Source of the DNA: Aurelia coerulea
Taxonomy: Eukaryota > Cnidaria > Scyphozoa > Semaeostomeae > Ulmaridae
DNA: 64,000 bases
Direction: 5' to 3'
Assembly: GCA_039566865.1 (NCBI GenBank)
Contig: CM076958.1
Span: forward strand, 6,176,501-6,240,500
Part shown: in pieces, positions 36,301-51,300 of the stretch
How positions within the stretch are numbered: position 1 is the stretch's first letter
How the letters are laid out: every line of letters begins with the position of its first letter
The notes under the pieces: generated by a model
Told to the model about the DNA's origin: nothing
The model's database searches: none
Seen by the model: only the letters and a program-made list of their open reading frames with translations
Position numbers and translations under genes: made by a program

Positions 36301-39300
36301 GGCTATCTGACACGTCCTATTTTGGTTCCCCTACCTAACTCTTGACTGGAAATAGATAGAGCAACCAGATTTGGTGTACTAATAGCCCCAGGCATGTACT
36401 TTACGAAAATATAAAAATTAACCTAAATTTAGCCGTCATTATTGCTTGCGTCAGCATTTTTCTTTGTGTGGTCAAGAAAAGTGGCAAAATCGGTCAAAAT
36501 CAGGAAAAATGCGATAAAATTTAATTTGGAGCACAATTTCCTTCCAAACATGACAATTATGATAGAATACATCAAATAGCACTACCCTGCAAAACATCTT
36601 TGCAAAATTTTGCAATTTTGCTACTTTTTTCGCGAAAATTAACATTTGAGAAATGGCGATTTTGACAGAGTCAGTTCCAGAAAATTGTCTCCCTCCCCCT
36701 CATTTGTCAAAATATTTTTATGAAACTTCTTCAGTCATTGCACAATAAGTATAAGCAAAAAGTCAGAAAGTTTCAGGGTCATAATTGTTATCCTGACAGA
36801 TTTATAACAAAAAGTCTACTAGGGGGGGGGGCAAATTTGCCCCCCCCCCAACCAAAATAGGGTTAAGCACGCGGAAATTATCCAATTTCACGGTGCTCAG
36901 CCAATCAAATCGCCTCTTTCTAACCCCATGATATCAAATCGGTCGTTGGAAGGGAATTCTTGAGTCCCCTCACGAAAATTGAAATGGCTACTAAGTTACA
37001 ATAATTACATGGAAATTTTTTGTGAAAATCGGTGCAAGGGATGCCCCTCTGCAGTTTGTAGCGTGCGTGGACAAATATCTCATTTGGAGCCGAAATTGTA
37101 TTCATTTTCTGGTCGACAAATATTGACCTTCGTTAAAACATTGATAAAATTCGCTACAAATAAGATATAAGGATAAAAATCTCATCGATTATGGATATTG
37201 CCCTAAGAAATAACCCAAACACTATCCCTTCTTTTGCCTATCAAAATCCCATGCGATTTTCAGCGATCTCTGTCAGAAATGCTATTTAGGCCTAAGCTTC
37301 TCACCGATTAAACCTCATACGTTGGCCCCAATAAGGCTTAGTTTGTATTCTTGAGCTAAATGATTCACTTACCAATGACTCAAGCATCAATTTGACTTTA
37401 TTTTCAATTTAATGTCTCCAAATTTTGTTAAAAAACATCCAGTCTTGAGCAATTTCTGCAAATTTGTTTCGTTCCGTCTTTCTCTGCAAGCGCAAGTAAC
37501 CTGCTCAAATGTCGCATTGATAGGTTACTGTGATACAAAGTACAGCGATTCGACACAGTTGATGCACTCATAAACAGATTTGGCACGTCTGTCTTTCTCA
37601 ATTCATTCAAATGAAAACAAAAGGGATAAAACACTTTTTGGCTGTTTGGTACATTAATGAATAGACTTTACACAAAACACCAGACAATTTGCTTTTGCAC
37701 TGAACGTTTACAGCTTTGTTCCTTTTGTTTAATTGCATTGATTCAAGAATAGATGCGACAAAGCTTCTTTCAAAACTGTTTCTCGCTTTGCTGTTTTGTG
37801 TAAAATGTATTCATTAATGTACCAAACAGCCAAAAAGTGTTTTATCCCTTTTGTTTCCATTTGAATGAATTGAGAAAGACAGACGTGCCAAATCTGTTCA
37901 TGAGTGCATCAACTGTGTCGAATCGCTGTACTTTGTATCACAATAACCTAGCAATGCGACATTTGAGCAGGTTACTTGTGCTTGCAGAGAAAGACGGAAC
38001 GAAACAAATTTACAGAAATTTCTCAAGACTGGATGTTTTTTAACAAAATTTGGAGACATTAAATTGAAAATGAAGTCAAATTGATGCTTGAGTCATTGGT
38101 AACTGAATCATTTAGCTCAAAAATACAAACTAAGCCTTATTGGGGCGAACATACGAGGTTTAATCGGTGAGAAGCTTAGGCCCAAATAACATTTCTGACA
38201 GAGATCGCTGAAAATCGCCTGCGATTTTGATATGTAAAAGAAAGGAAAGTGTTTGGGTTATTTCTTAGGGCAATATCCATAATCTCTGACATTTTTATCC
38301 TTATATCTTATTTGTAGCGAATTCTATCAATGTTTTAACGAAGGTCAATATTCGTCGACCGGAAAATGAATACAATTTCGGCTCCAAATGAGATATTTGT
38401 CCACGCACGCTACAAACTGCAGAGAGGCATCCCTGGTACCGATTTTTGAAAAAAAAATTTTATGTCATTTTGTAACTTAGTATCCATTTCAATATTCGTG
38501 TGGGTACTCAAGAATTCCCTTCCAACGACCGATTTGATATCACGGGGTTAGAAAGATGCGATTTGATTGGCTGAGCACCGTAAAATTGGATGATTTCCGC
38601 GCGCTTCAGCAACCAATAAGGATTTAAACTGTACGCTAAACCAGAAAAGATACTGAATTCTGCTTTTCACCATATTGTAGGCCTTCATAAACTATGGTTT
38701 TCTTGAAAGTTATATGATTTGTCCTCCTTTGGTCTAGGATTTGAGATGATTTAAATATTTTCAAAATTTTCCATCATTTTCTTCAAAAATCATTAAATTG
38801 CCGCCATTTTGAAAAAAAAATCAAGATATCAAACATTTTTCACGGCAGATTTACAGTAAAGCTCTATAAGTTCCTTTCAAGCCATCCAATTCAAAGACAA
38901 ATGGAATAGAATTTTAAATCCACCTTTTTAAAGATTTGAAAGATTTCAGCCTTATGCTTACTTGCTTGAGTGGAACAACATCATTTGCATACAAACGTTA
39001 AAAGAAGCAGAATATCTCACATATATCAGTGGGTTTTTTATGCAAACTTCCACGAAACTATGGTACCTCGTCCCACTATTTTTTCTTTAATGGATACTTG
39101 ATGGCTCCTTTGGCAAACGAACGTTATAAACTGATACGTTATCGATAAACTCCAGGAAGGAGATTGGTGCTTTGACACACTGTAATGATTAAAAAGAGGG
39201 TAAGTTTCAGAACTTCATAGCAAACCTCACATTGACCATCTGCAAGTCATATAAAAATCTTATTCGCCTTTTTGCGGGCAATTTACATCATCCATAACAT

Positions 39301-42300
39301 TAATATGGCTAATAAGCAAAAATGATTCTAAAATTTTGAAGAGAATTGCCTGTTCAAAATGCTGCATAAAGGATCCTTTACAAACCTGTGCTGATCACCA
39401 GAACTAAGATCAAAATTTCCAAGTTTTCTATGATAATCAAGGCCAGCGATCAGGTAATACAGGATATGAAAATTGCGTTCTCCTCTGAAAAAAAACAGTA
39501 GTCATAATTTTAGGAGCATTACTTCCATCTGAAATCAGGATTTAGCCAAAAGTACTGTTTCTCAATTTGCAAAAATAGCCAAAAATGGACTGCTCGCTGT
39601 CATGTAAATTTGACTTTTTGATGCTCAGCATCAAGAAAGAGCATAATAAAACTTCCTTATTTTGGGGGAGATAGCATTTTACATGGATATAAAAAAACAT
39701 AGTTCAGATCATGAGTGATGTTTTCTGCAGAATGCCATGCCAATGCCTAATACAAATGCTAAGAAAAGTTGAGTCATAAGCCAAAAATAAAATTTTAGTA
39801 CCTTTATTTCTGGTTCGTATTTTCAAGTTGGTTATGAAATGAAAAACGTACCTTGACTGATGAACAACCCTTGACTTTTCCAGTAAATATTCGGTAAGTT
39901 GCGCTAAAAAATAAACTTTTTTGTCATTTTTCCAGTAGCTCTAGAAGTTCGAATGGACGCAGTACATCAGACCCTATAGAAAATCAGTTATTGATTTTCT
40001 TTATAATTGCAAACGCAAAATGCCTCCCTTTTTAGACCAACAGAACCTTTAGCTATTCCAAAGAAAGCTCTCGATAGAACAATATTCTTCTACATCTTTA
40101 TACAAAACGTTCGATTGAGTTGAGTTAGAGCTTCTGTCACTATTGTGCATATTCGAAATTCTACAAAATGCATCAAAATATTGCTCAATTCAGATTCTTT
40201 TGCAGGACAGCCAAGGTCTATTGCAGAGCACAAAAATTACAAATAGTCGTCCTCAAAACTATTTATGAAACTTCTTTCGTGGATCGAAGCTCTATTGGCC
40301 TTTTTGATCGGCAAAATTGAATAGCAGAGATTTCAGTTCTGGTCGATTCAATACCTGGAACGCTTTATATCTCACCCAGTAATATTTCAATCCGAATTAT
40401 TGTCAATCCATGTTTACCGACAAAACTAAAATCAAAGCTGGTTTTAATTGCTGAGTAGGAATTACGTTCAAAGTATGTACTCTAAAATTCCACATTGATC
40501 TGATTTCAAGACAATAAAATTACAAAGGTTGCGTAGGTTAACAGTTCAAGAATCACTATGCATATTTCTAATAATGAGAAAGAGACACTCGTACATCACA
40601 GCTGTCAGAATAGTCTACCTTGCCAATTTCGGAACACTATTCATAATTGTCACCACTACGCTATCTCGTGAACAACTAACCTTCAACAAGGCTCCCACCC
40701 TGACTAAAACTCAACTCAAGGAATTTTCCAAATCGACTTGAGTTTTCGTTGATATTTGTTACCGCATTTCCAAATGCTTCCATCAACGGGTTGACCTTGA
40801 AAGAAAATGAGATTAACTGTGATAAAATATAACAGAATCTCTCTTCGATGCCACTTTCACCTCATTGCCATATCTTTCTATTCTATGCCTCCAGTAACAA
40901 TCAAATCGGATTTACGCTTCTATCAAAATCTTCATTGGCAGTAGGAAGGCAAATTTCTGGGGTAGCACTTACATATCGGCTAAACTAGCTTCAAGTTCAC
41001 TCAACCATTCAGTTTACTTTGTCATGTAAGGTTTCAAATAAACCTTGAATTTCAATTTCGATTCACATTTGCAGCCCAACAAAATCGAGAAGTAGTATCG
41101 TCATCAATTTCATTGTTGAAATCGCCTCTTCATTAATTTCAAGTCATAAAAATTGTTTGTAAATTTAAGCCCTAGCAGCATGATCAACGTTTTAATGGAT
41201 TTGCCAAATAAAATTTGAAAAAAACAATCCTATAGTAGGCACATTTAACTTTATTATCTATATATAGCATAACCCTTTGAAGACGGTAATAAGATATATT
41301 CATCGAGATTATTCAAATTTCAAAATTAGATGCCCATAGGCCTTAATAACATAAAACAGGTGAACAATTCCTGGGGGAGGGATAATTCTGATTGATTTTA
41401 TTTTCCAAAGGAGGGAATACCTTTTATACAGCCCTACGTATCCCTAATTGATTTGCCATTGTGGCTTAACGAAAGTACAAGCAAAATCAGCAAGAAAGTC
41501 ACTTACTCTCCAACTCTACAATACATACTTGTCAAGAAATTAGTTATCTCAGCTACTCCAAAATTTGCTCCCGATCAAAATTGGCCACTTGGCTTTTTGA
41601 AATCTCGAAAACGGAAACCAAATGAAGTTTTAAAATACAAAATTAGACAGTACTCTATGTAAAATTAAAAACATAGATATTTTGTGTAAAGTAAACATTC
41701 TTTTTTTTCTTAAAAGATAATACTACACACTACCATTCAGCTGTCAATCATAGCGGAAAAGACACAAGGTCATCAAGCTATACAGGCACTTACAATATTA
41801 CTTAGAATTAGATACAACAAGAAAATACAAATATGAAAACGGTCAAGGCAAACAAAGTACAAGACACAAGGGACATAAGACCTAAGCTGCAGCTTCCAAC
41901 TATCAATTATCAATCTGCATTCGTTTCGTGTTTTCGATAAAGCAAATCGTTTCCTCCATAATCACTTTATTCACATTCAGTGTAAATCAGAACTTCCAAA
42001 AATGAGTAGATTACAATGTGATTTGGAGTCCATACCCGAAACGTTTAAATTTATTCTGAACAGTACTACACCTACCGTTGAAATTTATTATGGACTAAAC
42101 ATTCTGGACAGAACTGCACCTACTTAAGAGAGGGAGGGGAGCGTAGAGGTCCCAATCAGACTGAAACTTGATCCTGAAATTAGATTGTCACCTTCTGTTG
42201 CTGCTTTTAAGACAACCCTACTATCCATAATCAACCCCCCCCCCCTACAAATCTGTATTTGGGATTCTTGACCCGAAGGGCCTGTCTTATCTTACTCAAC

Positions 42301-45300
42301 TCAGGGCTGGTCTCAGCAAGCTGAACATTAGAGATAAAATAAACCAAATGTGCCTAAGTAACGATGGAATCGAGGATACGGAACAGTTCTAGTTGCGCTG
42401 TCCCTCTTTTGGTGTTCAAAGAGCTCACCTTTTTTGGGTACGCAAATGTTGCAAATGAAGCTCTGCTGCAAATCTTATTGTAAGAATGTTCCACATGAAC
42501 TGAATAGAAGCATCCTCGAGTTACCAATACGTTTTATAAATAGTGCTGGTCGTTTTGAATAAAGTATCTCGCCCCATCCCCATAATAAGCCATCAATTAT
42601 TTACTTAACTATCATATGTAAAGTCGTCTCAAATTCTATAAGAGGTAAGATTTGCGGTAGCGCAAAATTAACCTTAACTACAGCAAACATCTTGTCTGTG
42701 GTTATTCGCGGGCATCTTTTTCACCTGATGTCTCATGTCTTGTTGTTTATCCTTCGATTATTCATGTGTCGTCTTAGTTGTTTGTGATGCCACGGAATGG
42801 TCATTTGTATCTAGTGGCATAGTTCTTGTAGTGTAGTAAAGTATTTTGTAAGTAGAGTTATTCGTAAAATTCGCATTGTCAATTTTTTGGAATGTAAAAA
42901 AGACTGGAAAAGGATAAACGAGTTGGCATTTGGGACGCACAGTTGAACAAGCTTTCAAGGTTTTCCGAACATCAAATTAAAAGAGTAAAACAAAATCTTT
43001 TGGAGTTCTTATTTGATACTTGCAGAAAAAGTAAACATTGGCTTACCAAGAGGATTTTATTGACCAACGCAGGATTTTTATCTTTGCCAAGGGCAGCCAG
43101 TTGTTCTACAAGATAGTTGGATGTTACCGTCTTCCCAGAGCCACTTTCTCCACTAATGACGAAGCACTGCAAAAATACAAATCAAAGCAGCTTGCAACGA
43201 AGTTAGAAGAACAACTCTGAGATAGTAAATAGACAATTACAAACTACACCAATGCAAATATAGAAGATAGCAAAAGCGACTAGCAGCGGCCTCTATTCTC
43301 ACCAGATCCGTGAAAAGTGGGCAATTTCACATTCGTACGAAGACAAATACCGGGTGGACCAACATGAACCTCTAGTTTTTGACAGCCATCTTCAGGGAAA
43401 TATTAAATTTGTCTGCACTTCCCAACTTTTAAAAGACTAACTTAAATTTAGAAATATAGCTTGCGAACAACGATCTAGAAAGTTATTTAGGTCCTTCTGA
43501 CTGCGTTATAGTTAGGTGTCAAAAGTATACAATTCATTTTGGCGAACGTGGTTAACATTGACAGTATTATAAAACGTAAACTGAAAGCCTACGGAGAACT
43601 CGAAATCTTTAAAACCGTCTTTTGGATGGTAGTAACAGCTCAAAGTGACCAAGCAACAGTTCAACATTGCTGGTGGAAATTAATCTATGACTAGCTTGCA
43701 GATAAAAAAAGCTCGTCGTAGTGAAGATTGTGAGTTGCGTCACATGGGCACAATTAAACCTTAAGTCATGCACATTTTAAAAGTTGGTCCACATGGTAAA
43801 ATATACGCTGTAATACAACTATGAAGCAATTGCATAATACCTGATTTTTTCGTTTGTTGAGAACAGCGAGATGCGTAGATCTGGCAACCTGATAAACATG
43901 AGGTGGCAGATGACGTCCTTTGACTTGTCGATATTCATCAGCCACCTGAAAAGGAACAAAATTTAGTTCTTCGTGTGGAAGCAATACGCACTTGAATTGG
44001 ACTTCTTTGGTGCACTGCAACATCGTTCAATAAATAACAATAATTTGACACTTCGCCCCAAGCCTATAGTGCATCCTTTATTCTTGCCTCAAACCTCATC
44101 CATCAAAACATAACCGTATCTTCAGGTTGCCAGAATCATATTGCATTTTAAATTCTAAATCACTCGGTATACATAATATCTTTCGGCAAACTTTTATTGC
44201 CAAACAGTGGCTGGTCTAAAAACAACTGCATTTAGTACTTCTTGAATAACTACAAATTCTTAAAGGTAAAGACTTTTACATGAGGAGCTTTAAAACATGT
44301 AAACTTTCAAGACCTCAGTCGGGAGAAAACATCTTGACAAGACGTTACGGTAAAATTCTCAACAACTCCAATGATCATATTATTGTCTCATAGCAAATTA
44401 AGAGGATGCAGGTCACCAGGCTATGGTATACTTTTTTCAGCGATTTTGGTTCAGCAAACGCCAAATTTGAGTAATTTTGGTCCAGAAACCACAAATTTTG
44501 CGATTCTGGTTCAGAGAACGTGAAATTTTGAGGGTATTGTCTCAGAAACGCAAAATCCTGGCATTATTCATTCAGAAATAAAAAGTGACGACGTCATCAC
44601 ACATGAATTCAAAGAATGTGCGCATGCGTACAACCAAAATACGCATAATCATACGTTTACATTGCAAAAAATTAGGCAATTGGATAAAGGATCAAAAGTA
44701 ACACGTGTCCCTCCAAGTTAATTGTTTTCCTGCATTTGCTATAGATTTGATTAGCATTTATTGAAATTTTGCACAGACATCCCTCAGAAATTTATCGCGT
44801 TTACCTCCTAGAATGAATTAAATTTTTGTCATCATCATTCGGTGACAGCTTCATCTGGAAGATTCGTCGTTAATCCTCTCCAGTAGTCACGGTCTTCAAC
44901 TCCTCTTAAGCATTACTCAAAGTTTAACTTTGTCCATTCTATGATGTTCTTCATCCACGTTTTACGGGGACGTCCCCTTTTTCTTTTTGCACACACCCTT
45001 CCTTCCAATAAAAGTTTTTGCATTTTATCTTTTCTTATTAAATGACCAAAATATTGCGTTTTTCTCATTTTTATGTTCTTCTCTAATGACAAACTTTTTT
45101 CATTGTCACGTTTTAAAACCTCCTCATCTGTAGTGTGACTTGTGTATGTGATCTTAAGCATTTTTCTATACATCCACATTTCAAAACTGTTTATTTTCTT
45201 CCGTGTATCAGCGTTAAGCGTCCAGGTTTCACTTGCATATGAAAGTGTTGACAAAACATAGTATCTGGCTAAGCGTTTCCTTGTCTCGATCTCAATGTTC

Positions 45301-48300
45301 CTTGCTGTTAAAACATCACTCATTCAGGAAAGACTTTCTTGCGATTTCTATACGTTGTCGTATCGCAGTATCGGTTCTACCATCCGATGTAATCGTTTGC
45401 CCCAAGTACTTAAATGTTTCCACTTGCTCTAGAGTAGTTCCATCCACCCTTATATCGATTTTTGGATTCTCTGTATCTCGACTGATTACCATTGTTTTTG
45501 TCTTCTTTATATTCATTTTCAGACCTTTCTTCATACTTTCTGTTTTAACCACATCTATTATTAGTTGTAGACCCTGTACCGACTCCGCAATCAAGGCAGT
45601 GTCATCTGCATACCTAAGATTTGTTATATTTCTCCCTCCAAGGTTTACACCAGGTAACTTGTCGGCTTCCTTGAATATATCTTCTGTATATAAATTGAAT
45701 AATTTTGGCGATAGTATACATCCCTGTCTCACTCCTCTTTTGATATTGAAACTGTCTGATTCTCCATCTTCCAACTTTATACTGGCTGTCTGATTCCAAT
45801 AAAGGTTTTGTATCAATCTCAGATCCATTGCATCTATATCGCACGATTTTAACTTGCATATTAGCTGATCATGATAGACCCTGTCAAAAGCTTTTTTGTA
45901 GTCAATGTAGCAAACAAAAACATTCTTTCTTACTTCTAGATATCTATCGAATATCAGCCTTAGATTTAGTATCCCTTCCCTTGTTCCTACACCTGAACAG
46001 AACCCTGACTGAGTTTCTTCAATTTCTTGTTCTATTGCTTTAACTTTTCTAAAAAGTTCATTTTTGATAAAAAGAAGGATAAAAACTAAAAGTCAGAAAG
46101 TTTCAACGTTGTAAGTGCACTTGGTAAAAATCCACGGAAGAAAGGCCGCTAGGGCCCCTCCCCCTAGGCTTGAGAGGCTTCATACGTCTGATAGGAGATT
46201 GAAGGGTCTAACCTTGACAATGACTATCTTGAAGGTGCTATCCTAATGGATCCTCCCGAAGCCATTGACTGCATCCCATATAATTTGCTTATTAAAAAAT
46301 TACATGCATATGGATTCGAAGAAGATGCGCTTGTCCTTACCTATTCTTATCTCAAACGACAAAAACAAAGAGTTCGGATAAATGAAACGTACAGTTCTTT
46401 CCAAGAGGTGATATCTGGTTTACCCCAAGGATCTGTGCTGGGCCCGATCCTGTTTAATTTCTACAGAAATGATATATTTTTTTCATAAAACAGGCAACTC
46501 TCTAAAATTATGGTGACGATAACACACTTACTTTTTTTAAGCATGCCCGATCGTGTCAATATTTTGGAAAAGAGACTGGAATTGCTTTATCCTGGCTAAA
46601 GCAAAATGAAATGATTGCTAACCCTGAAAAATTCCATGCTTTATTGTTAAGAACAACCAAACAACTACTGGTGGAGAACAAATTAACATTTACGGTAATG
46701 CAATGTCATCTGCGGGGACTGGGAAAATTTTAGGAAAACTTTGGATTATAAACTTGACTTCGACCCACATATTTCGAATCTTTGCATCGAAATATCTAAA
46801 ACATTGAATCAGTTCAATCCACCATTCATGCAGAGCCTTTTTGAATTACGATCTTGAAAATATATGTTAAGAAATTCAAATAACTTAGCTCATGCTAGGC
46901 CCAATCTAGCAACGTTCGGGTCTAGTAGTCTCAAGTCCATTGGACCACAGATTTGGAATGGCTTACAACCGAACTAGCATCAGCAGAAAATGTGAGAAGT
47001 TTTTTAAGATTTCAAGAAAAACAAGGGGACGGCCCTAATTGCACATGTAGTGCCTGCAAGTGCCTTCCAACTTAACAATATAATTTAGAAAAATATTTGT
47101 TATGTTTTATTAGTACTGAATATTCGATTTTGATTAGTTGACGCGTATATATTTAACGTATAACGGGTGTCTCAGAAAAAAGTACCCCCTTTTTACTGGA
47201 AATAGGAACCAAGCAATAAGATATCATTGCTACCCGACTTTATAGCTAAATTTATCAATCTTTAACTTAGATGCACGTACCTTGCGTTTAGAAATCGTCC
47301 ACCAAGCACCGGAGATACAGGTTCGCAAAGTCAAAATTTATAGTGCACCCAAAAAAACAAATAAACATTAACTGATTAAACAAATATAGTAAAAATGTGA
47401 TAAGAGTGATAAAGTCTTGCCACATCTCCAAAATAAGCGTGCATGTGCCCTTTTCCTCTTCTTTAATACAAAACACTTGGGATGGAATGCAATGCAAGGA
47501 CCGATTCCTCAAAAGAAAAGTCTTTTCAAAACAATTGAAGTGAAAATTCGTTTGCAAAATGCCTGTTTGGTGTCAAATTACGGCTAGGCCATTTCTCAAA
47601 GGTTTCAGGTGCACTCCAAATTGTTACCTTGTGAACTCATATCTCCGGTGTTTGGTGGTCGATTTCCAAATCAAGGTATGTGCATTTAAGTTGAAGACGA
47701 AAAATTATAGCCATGAATCCAAAGAGTCCCGAAATGTTATCGTTTTGTTGCCTTGTTGAGTCAAAAGCGGGTACTTTTTTTGAGACACCAGGTATATTCT
47801 GAGCTTTTTTTAAGATAGTCAAATTAGAATAAAATTACAACAAGTTTGCACGTTAAACTACCTTGAACTAAACCAGGTTATTGAATGAGGCCTCCTAATT
47901 GGTTAATCCATCCAATCGAACGCGTTTGATTGATCAAAGTTAAACCTGTTTTGGTTTTGGATAAAGCTGGCTTAAATTTGTCAGTGTCTTGAATGGGGTA
48001 TAAATATAGTTTCAAGAACTAAAGTCAACCTCAACAGCTTTGATTTAAAAACCTTCGATTTCAAGCACTGAAACAATTGATACACGAACCAATTTTGTTC
48101 TGATACATTTTTACATGCTACAGTTTGGACACATTGTGGACACAATGAAATTACGCATGTTAAAAGAGGACCATGAAAACATACCGTGTCTTTCCTAAAT
48201 TAATAATTGCCCCAATATGAATTTAAGCTACAAGTCCATTTACGTAAATTGCGTTGGTGAGAAAAGTGTAAGATCTCACAAAGCTATGTGGGAATATGTT

Positions 48301-51300
48301 ACTTAAGATGGAGTCACATTGAAGCATGATCAAAATTGGATTCCTCCAATATTTGCTTTGATATCAAACTAACCTTTGAATTGTAAATATCAAGTTGCTT
48401 GAAAGGATTAACAGCGACAAGAATATCTCCAATATAAGTGTAGATTTGATTATTCAAGTAGCGTTCCAGGAGATGACCAAGGATTACATCCTGTATTAAA
48501 AATTAAACCACATTATTAGTCTGACGTCTGCGAGATTCTAAAATCATTGTAAACTGAACATGAAAACAAGAGAATCCTCAAAAGCCTAAGACTACCCTCA
48601 CATGAGCAAATTCAAACCGGTCTGAGTTTCAAATCGGTTTGAAACTCATTTCGGTCTGCGGTCAAAGCCCTTGGAGTGCTCACATGACGCAGGCGAAATG
48701 AAACTCAGATCGACCTGAAATTCGTTTCGGTTTCTCAGGTCGGTTTGAGTTTTCAGGTCGACCTGAAATTTTCATGTGAGCAGAAACTTTTTTCGTTTCG
48801 GGGCGAAATGAATTTTCAAAACAAGTGTGAATGACATTCCTTGCGTTCCTTTGGCAATTAAAACAATCAAGATAAATCTTCAACAATGCAATCATAATCG
48901 TTCTGATTGACAGAGGAACGCACGCATTGTTTTTATTCAGGAAATGTTTGTGAAATGCGCATGTGCATAGCAAGTGAACTGAACTCAAACCGATCTGAGA
49001 ATGTTCATGTGAGGGGGAGGCAAATTAGCATACACAGCTAAATTTCAAACCGATCTGAGACTCAGATCGGTCTGAGTTTTCTCATGTGAGGGTAGTCTAA
49101 CTTAGTCAAATGAGAAAAAATCAATTAGAGACAGAGGTGGAAATGGAAAAAGATTTGTCTTAGCATGGTTTCATCAAAACTGGCAAAATCCAATTTTCAG
49201 AGATTGGCCCCGAAAAGGTATAATGATCAGAATAGTATTAAAAATCTGAAAAGGTTCCTTCATGCTCTGGAGTTTTCGAGAGAGGATTTAAGTTATTTGA
49301 GCGTTCTCGATAATTTTGATTTTGTGTCCAGGTCATTCCACGATTTTGCCCCTCTAAAAGAAAAGCATTTTTGGCCACATGTTCTTGGTAGAAACGGGAC
49401 ACCGAGATCGGTTACAGTATTCCGAAGTTCCCGAGTACTGGTTTCTGACAACCTGTCGGACAGGCATGTAAGATATGAGGGAGCCTCGCCATTTGTACAT
49501 TTGTATACCATTTTCAATCTTTCGATATAATCAAATCATTCACTGTCTGCCAGCCTAGTTGCTTTATAATTGGAAGAGCAGGCAGCGTTGTGAGGGATAC
49601 TGGTTATAGTGGGTATGGTTGGGCTGCACATCTACAACAAACCATGCTGCGGCACGGTGCGACTGAAGTTTGGTTTTTTAAGTCGCACCGGGTCGACACA
49701 GTCGAGATGCCTTTGGCACATGGTTCGACTCAGTCGAACCAAGTGTCAATTTGGTTTTATAAGAGTCGCGCCGTGTCGAACCAGACAAAATTGGTCTAAA
49801 TTCGCTCGTTCGGCACGGCGTGGTGCGACTTATAAAACAGGCCTAATGTGAATGCTAACCTGGAGCGGCGTGTACAAAATTTACTATCATGATAACAAAT
49901 GGTAAACAAAGAGTTGAATCAAATTCATAGCTGCTAGGTGTCAACCAACTCGCCTGCATTTTCCGCACCTCAGAGAGTTGCCAAGCCAAGTTCTAGGGGT
50001 CCATGTGATCAAACAGTTTTCAGTAAGAAAGTTTTCAATAAGCCGCCTCGGATTGAAAACTACCCTGAGTTCATGTTCTCGGGGAGGGGTCTGACGATTA
50101 TGCTGTCACCAGCGTCAGAAAAATATATTTAGCAAATAGTTCTGCTATTCACAGCCATTTTCAAATATTGTTCCACCAAAAGACTGTTCAAAGGATTAGT
50201 CGTGTTCGCAGCTGGGCATCATGTCACATGACTCCCCGCAGCAACCATAGTTTGGGTAGCAACCGTGGGAAAGTTACGTTCAATACCATAACGGCTGCTA
50301 AAGAATTTATTAATGAAGGCTGGCAGCAGTTACACGGCATTAACTCTACGGTACAATCACCTAACTTACAGGGCCTCCGACGGGACACGAAAAGTGGAGC
50401 TCCAAAATTTGATATAAAAATTTACCACAGCACAATAAAATAAAGTGCCTTTCCAGGGGTGGATCCAAACGAAAAAGTCATCGCTTTCGACGCTTTCAAT
50501 CAACAGTATGTTGTTACCACGCACCACGGTTGATTTGAACACTTGTCATATTTTCTTTCTTTCGAATGTTTCTACATGTCAAATGTTTCTTTCTTTTATT
50601 GTAAATTTTTCGATACCATAGATTGTAATTATTGTTTTATCGGAGGGCCCCTTGAAAACGAGCTTCTGCTGAAGGGCAACCCTCCTTAAAAGAATTAAAT
50701 ATGAAATAAATATGAAATATGAGGATAATGATCACGCCACCCATGTTGGTGATGAGGGCAAACATTTTTTGTTCAAGAACAATAGAAATAAACAAAGCTT
50801 TTAAATAAAACAATAGCTTCGCTCCCAATATTTGACAAAGTGTCCGCCACTGTCAATAATGTTTATTTCATTAATTTTTCATTTGAAAATATCTATACAG
50901 GTTACAAAGTTTCATACAAATATGTTTTTCAAACTGACCTGTTTAAAGTAAAGTAAAATTAAAGGAAAGAACTAAACTAAACTAAGAACAAAAGAACAAA
51001 TTAACATACCTAATTTACAATATGATACAATACAAAGTTTATGAAAAAGAACGTAAGAATAAAATTAAAGAATATAATTTCTCACCTCGTCCAAATTTTC
51101 CAATGTAGCGAGATTGGATATTTTCGCCATAGCCTGATTTCTTCGGTAGTCTAACTTCGATTTGGTGCTGTAAACAGGAATCAAAGAGCTATCTTGTGCA
51201 TGAAAACAGTACAATGACATACTACACAACACGTATATATCAAAATATGTTATATCTATTGTGGCATCAAAATGAGATTGCTATCAATCAACATCTAATT

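Noticed and set aside
37428..38043. Two 68-codon genes on opposite strands
   Set aside because: They are the same sequence in the two arms of the foldback element; no evidence of expression or known domain.
40529..40741. 70-codon plus-strand open frame
   Set aside because: It lies antisense over myosin exon 8 and has no features of its own.
40757..40768. An intron start (GTAAC) inside myosin exon 8
   Set aside because: Reading through gives the complete switch I motif in frame, so no intron is there.
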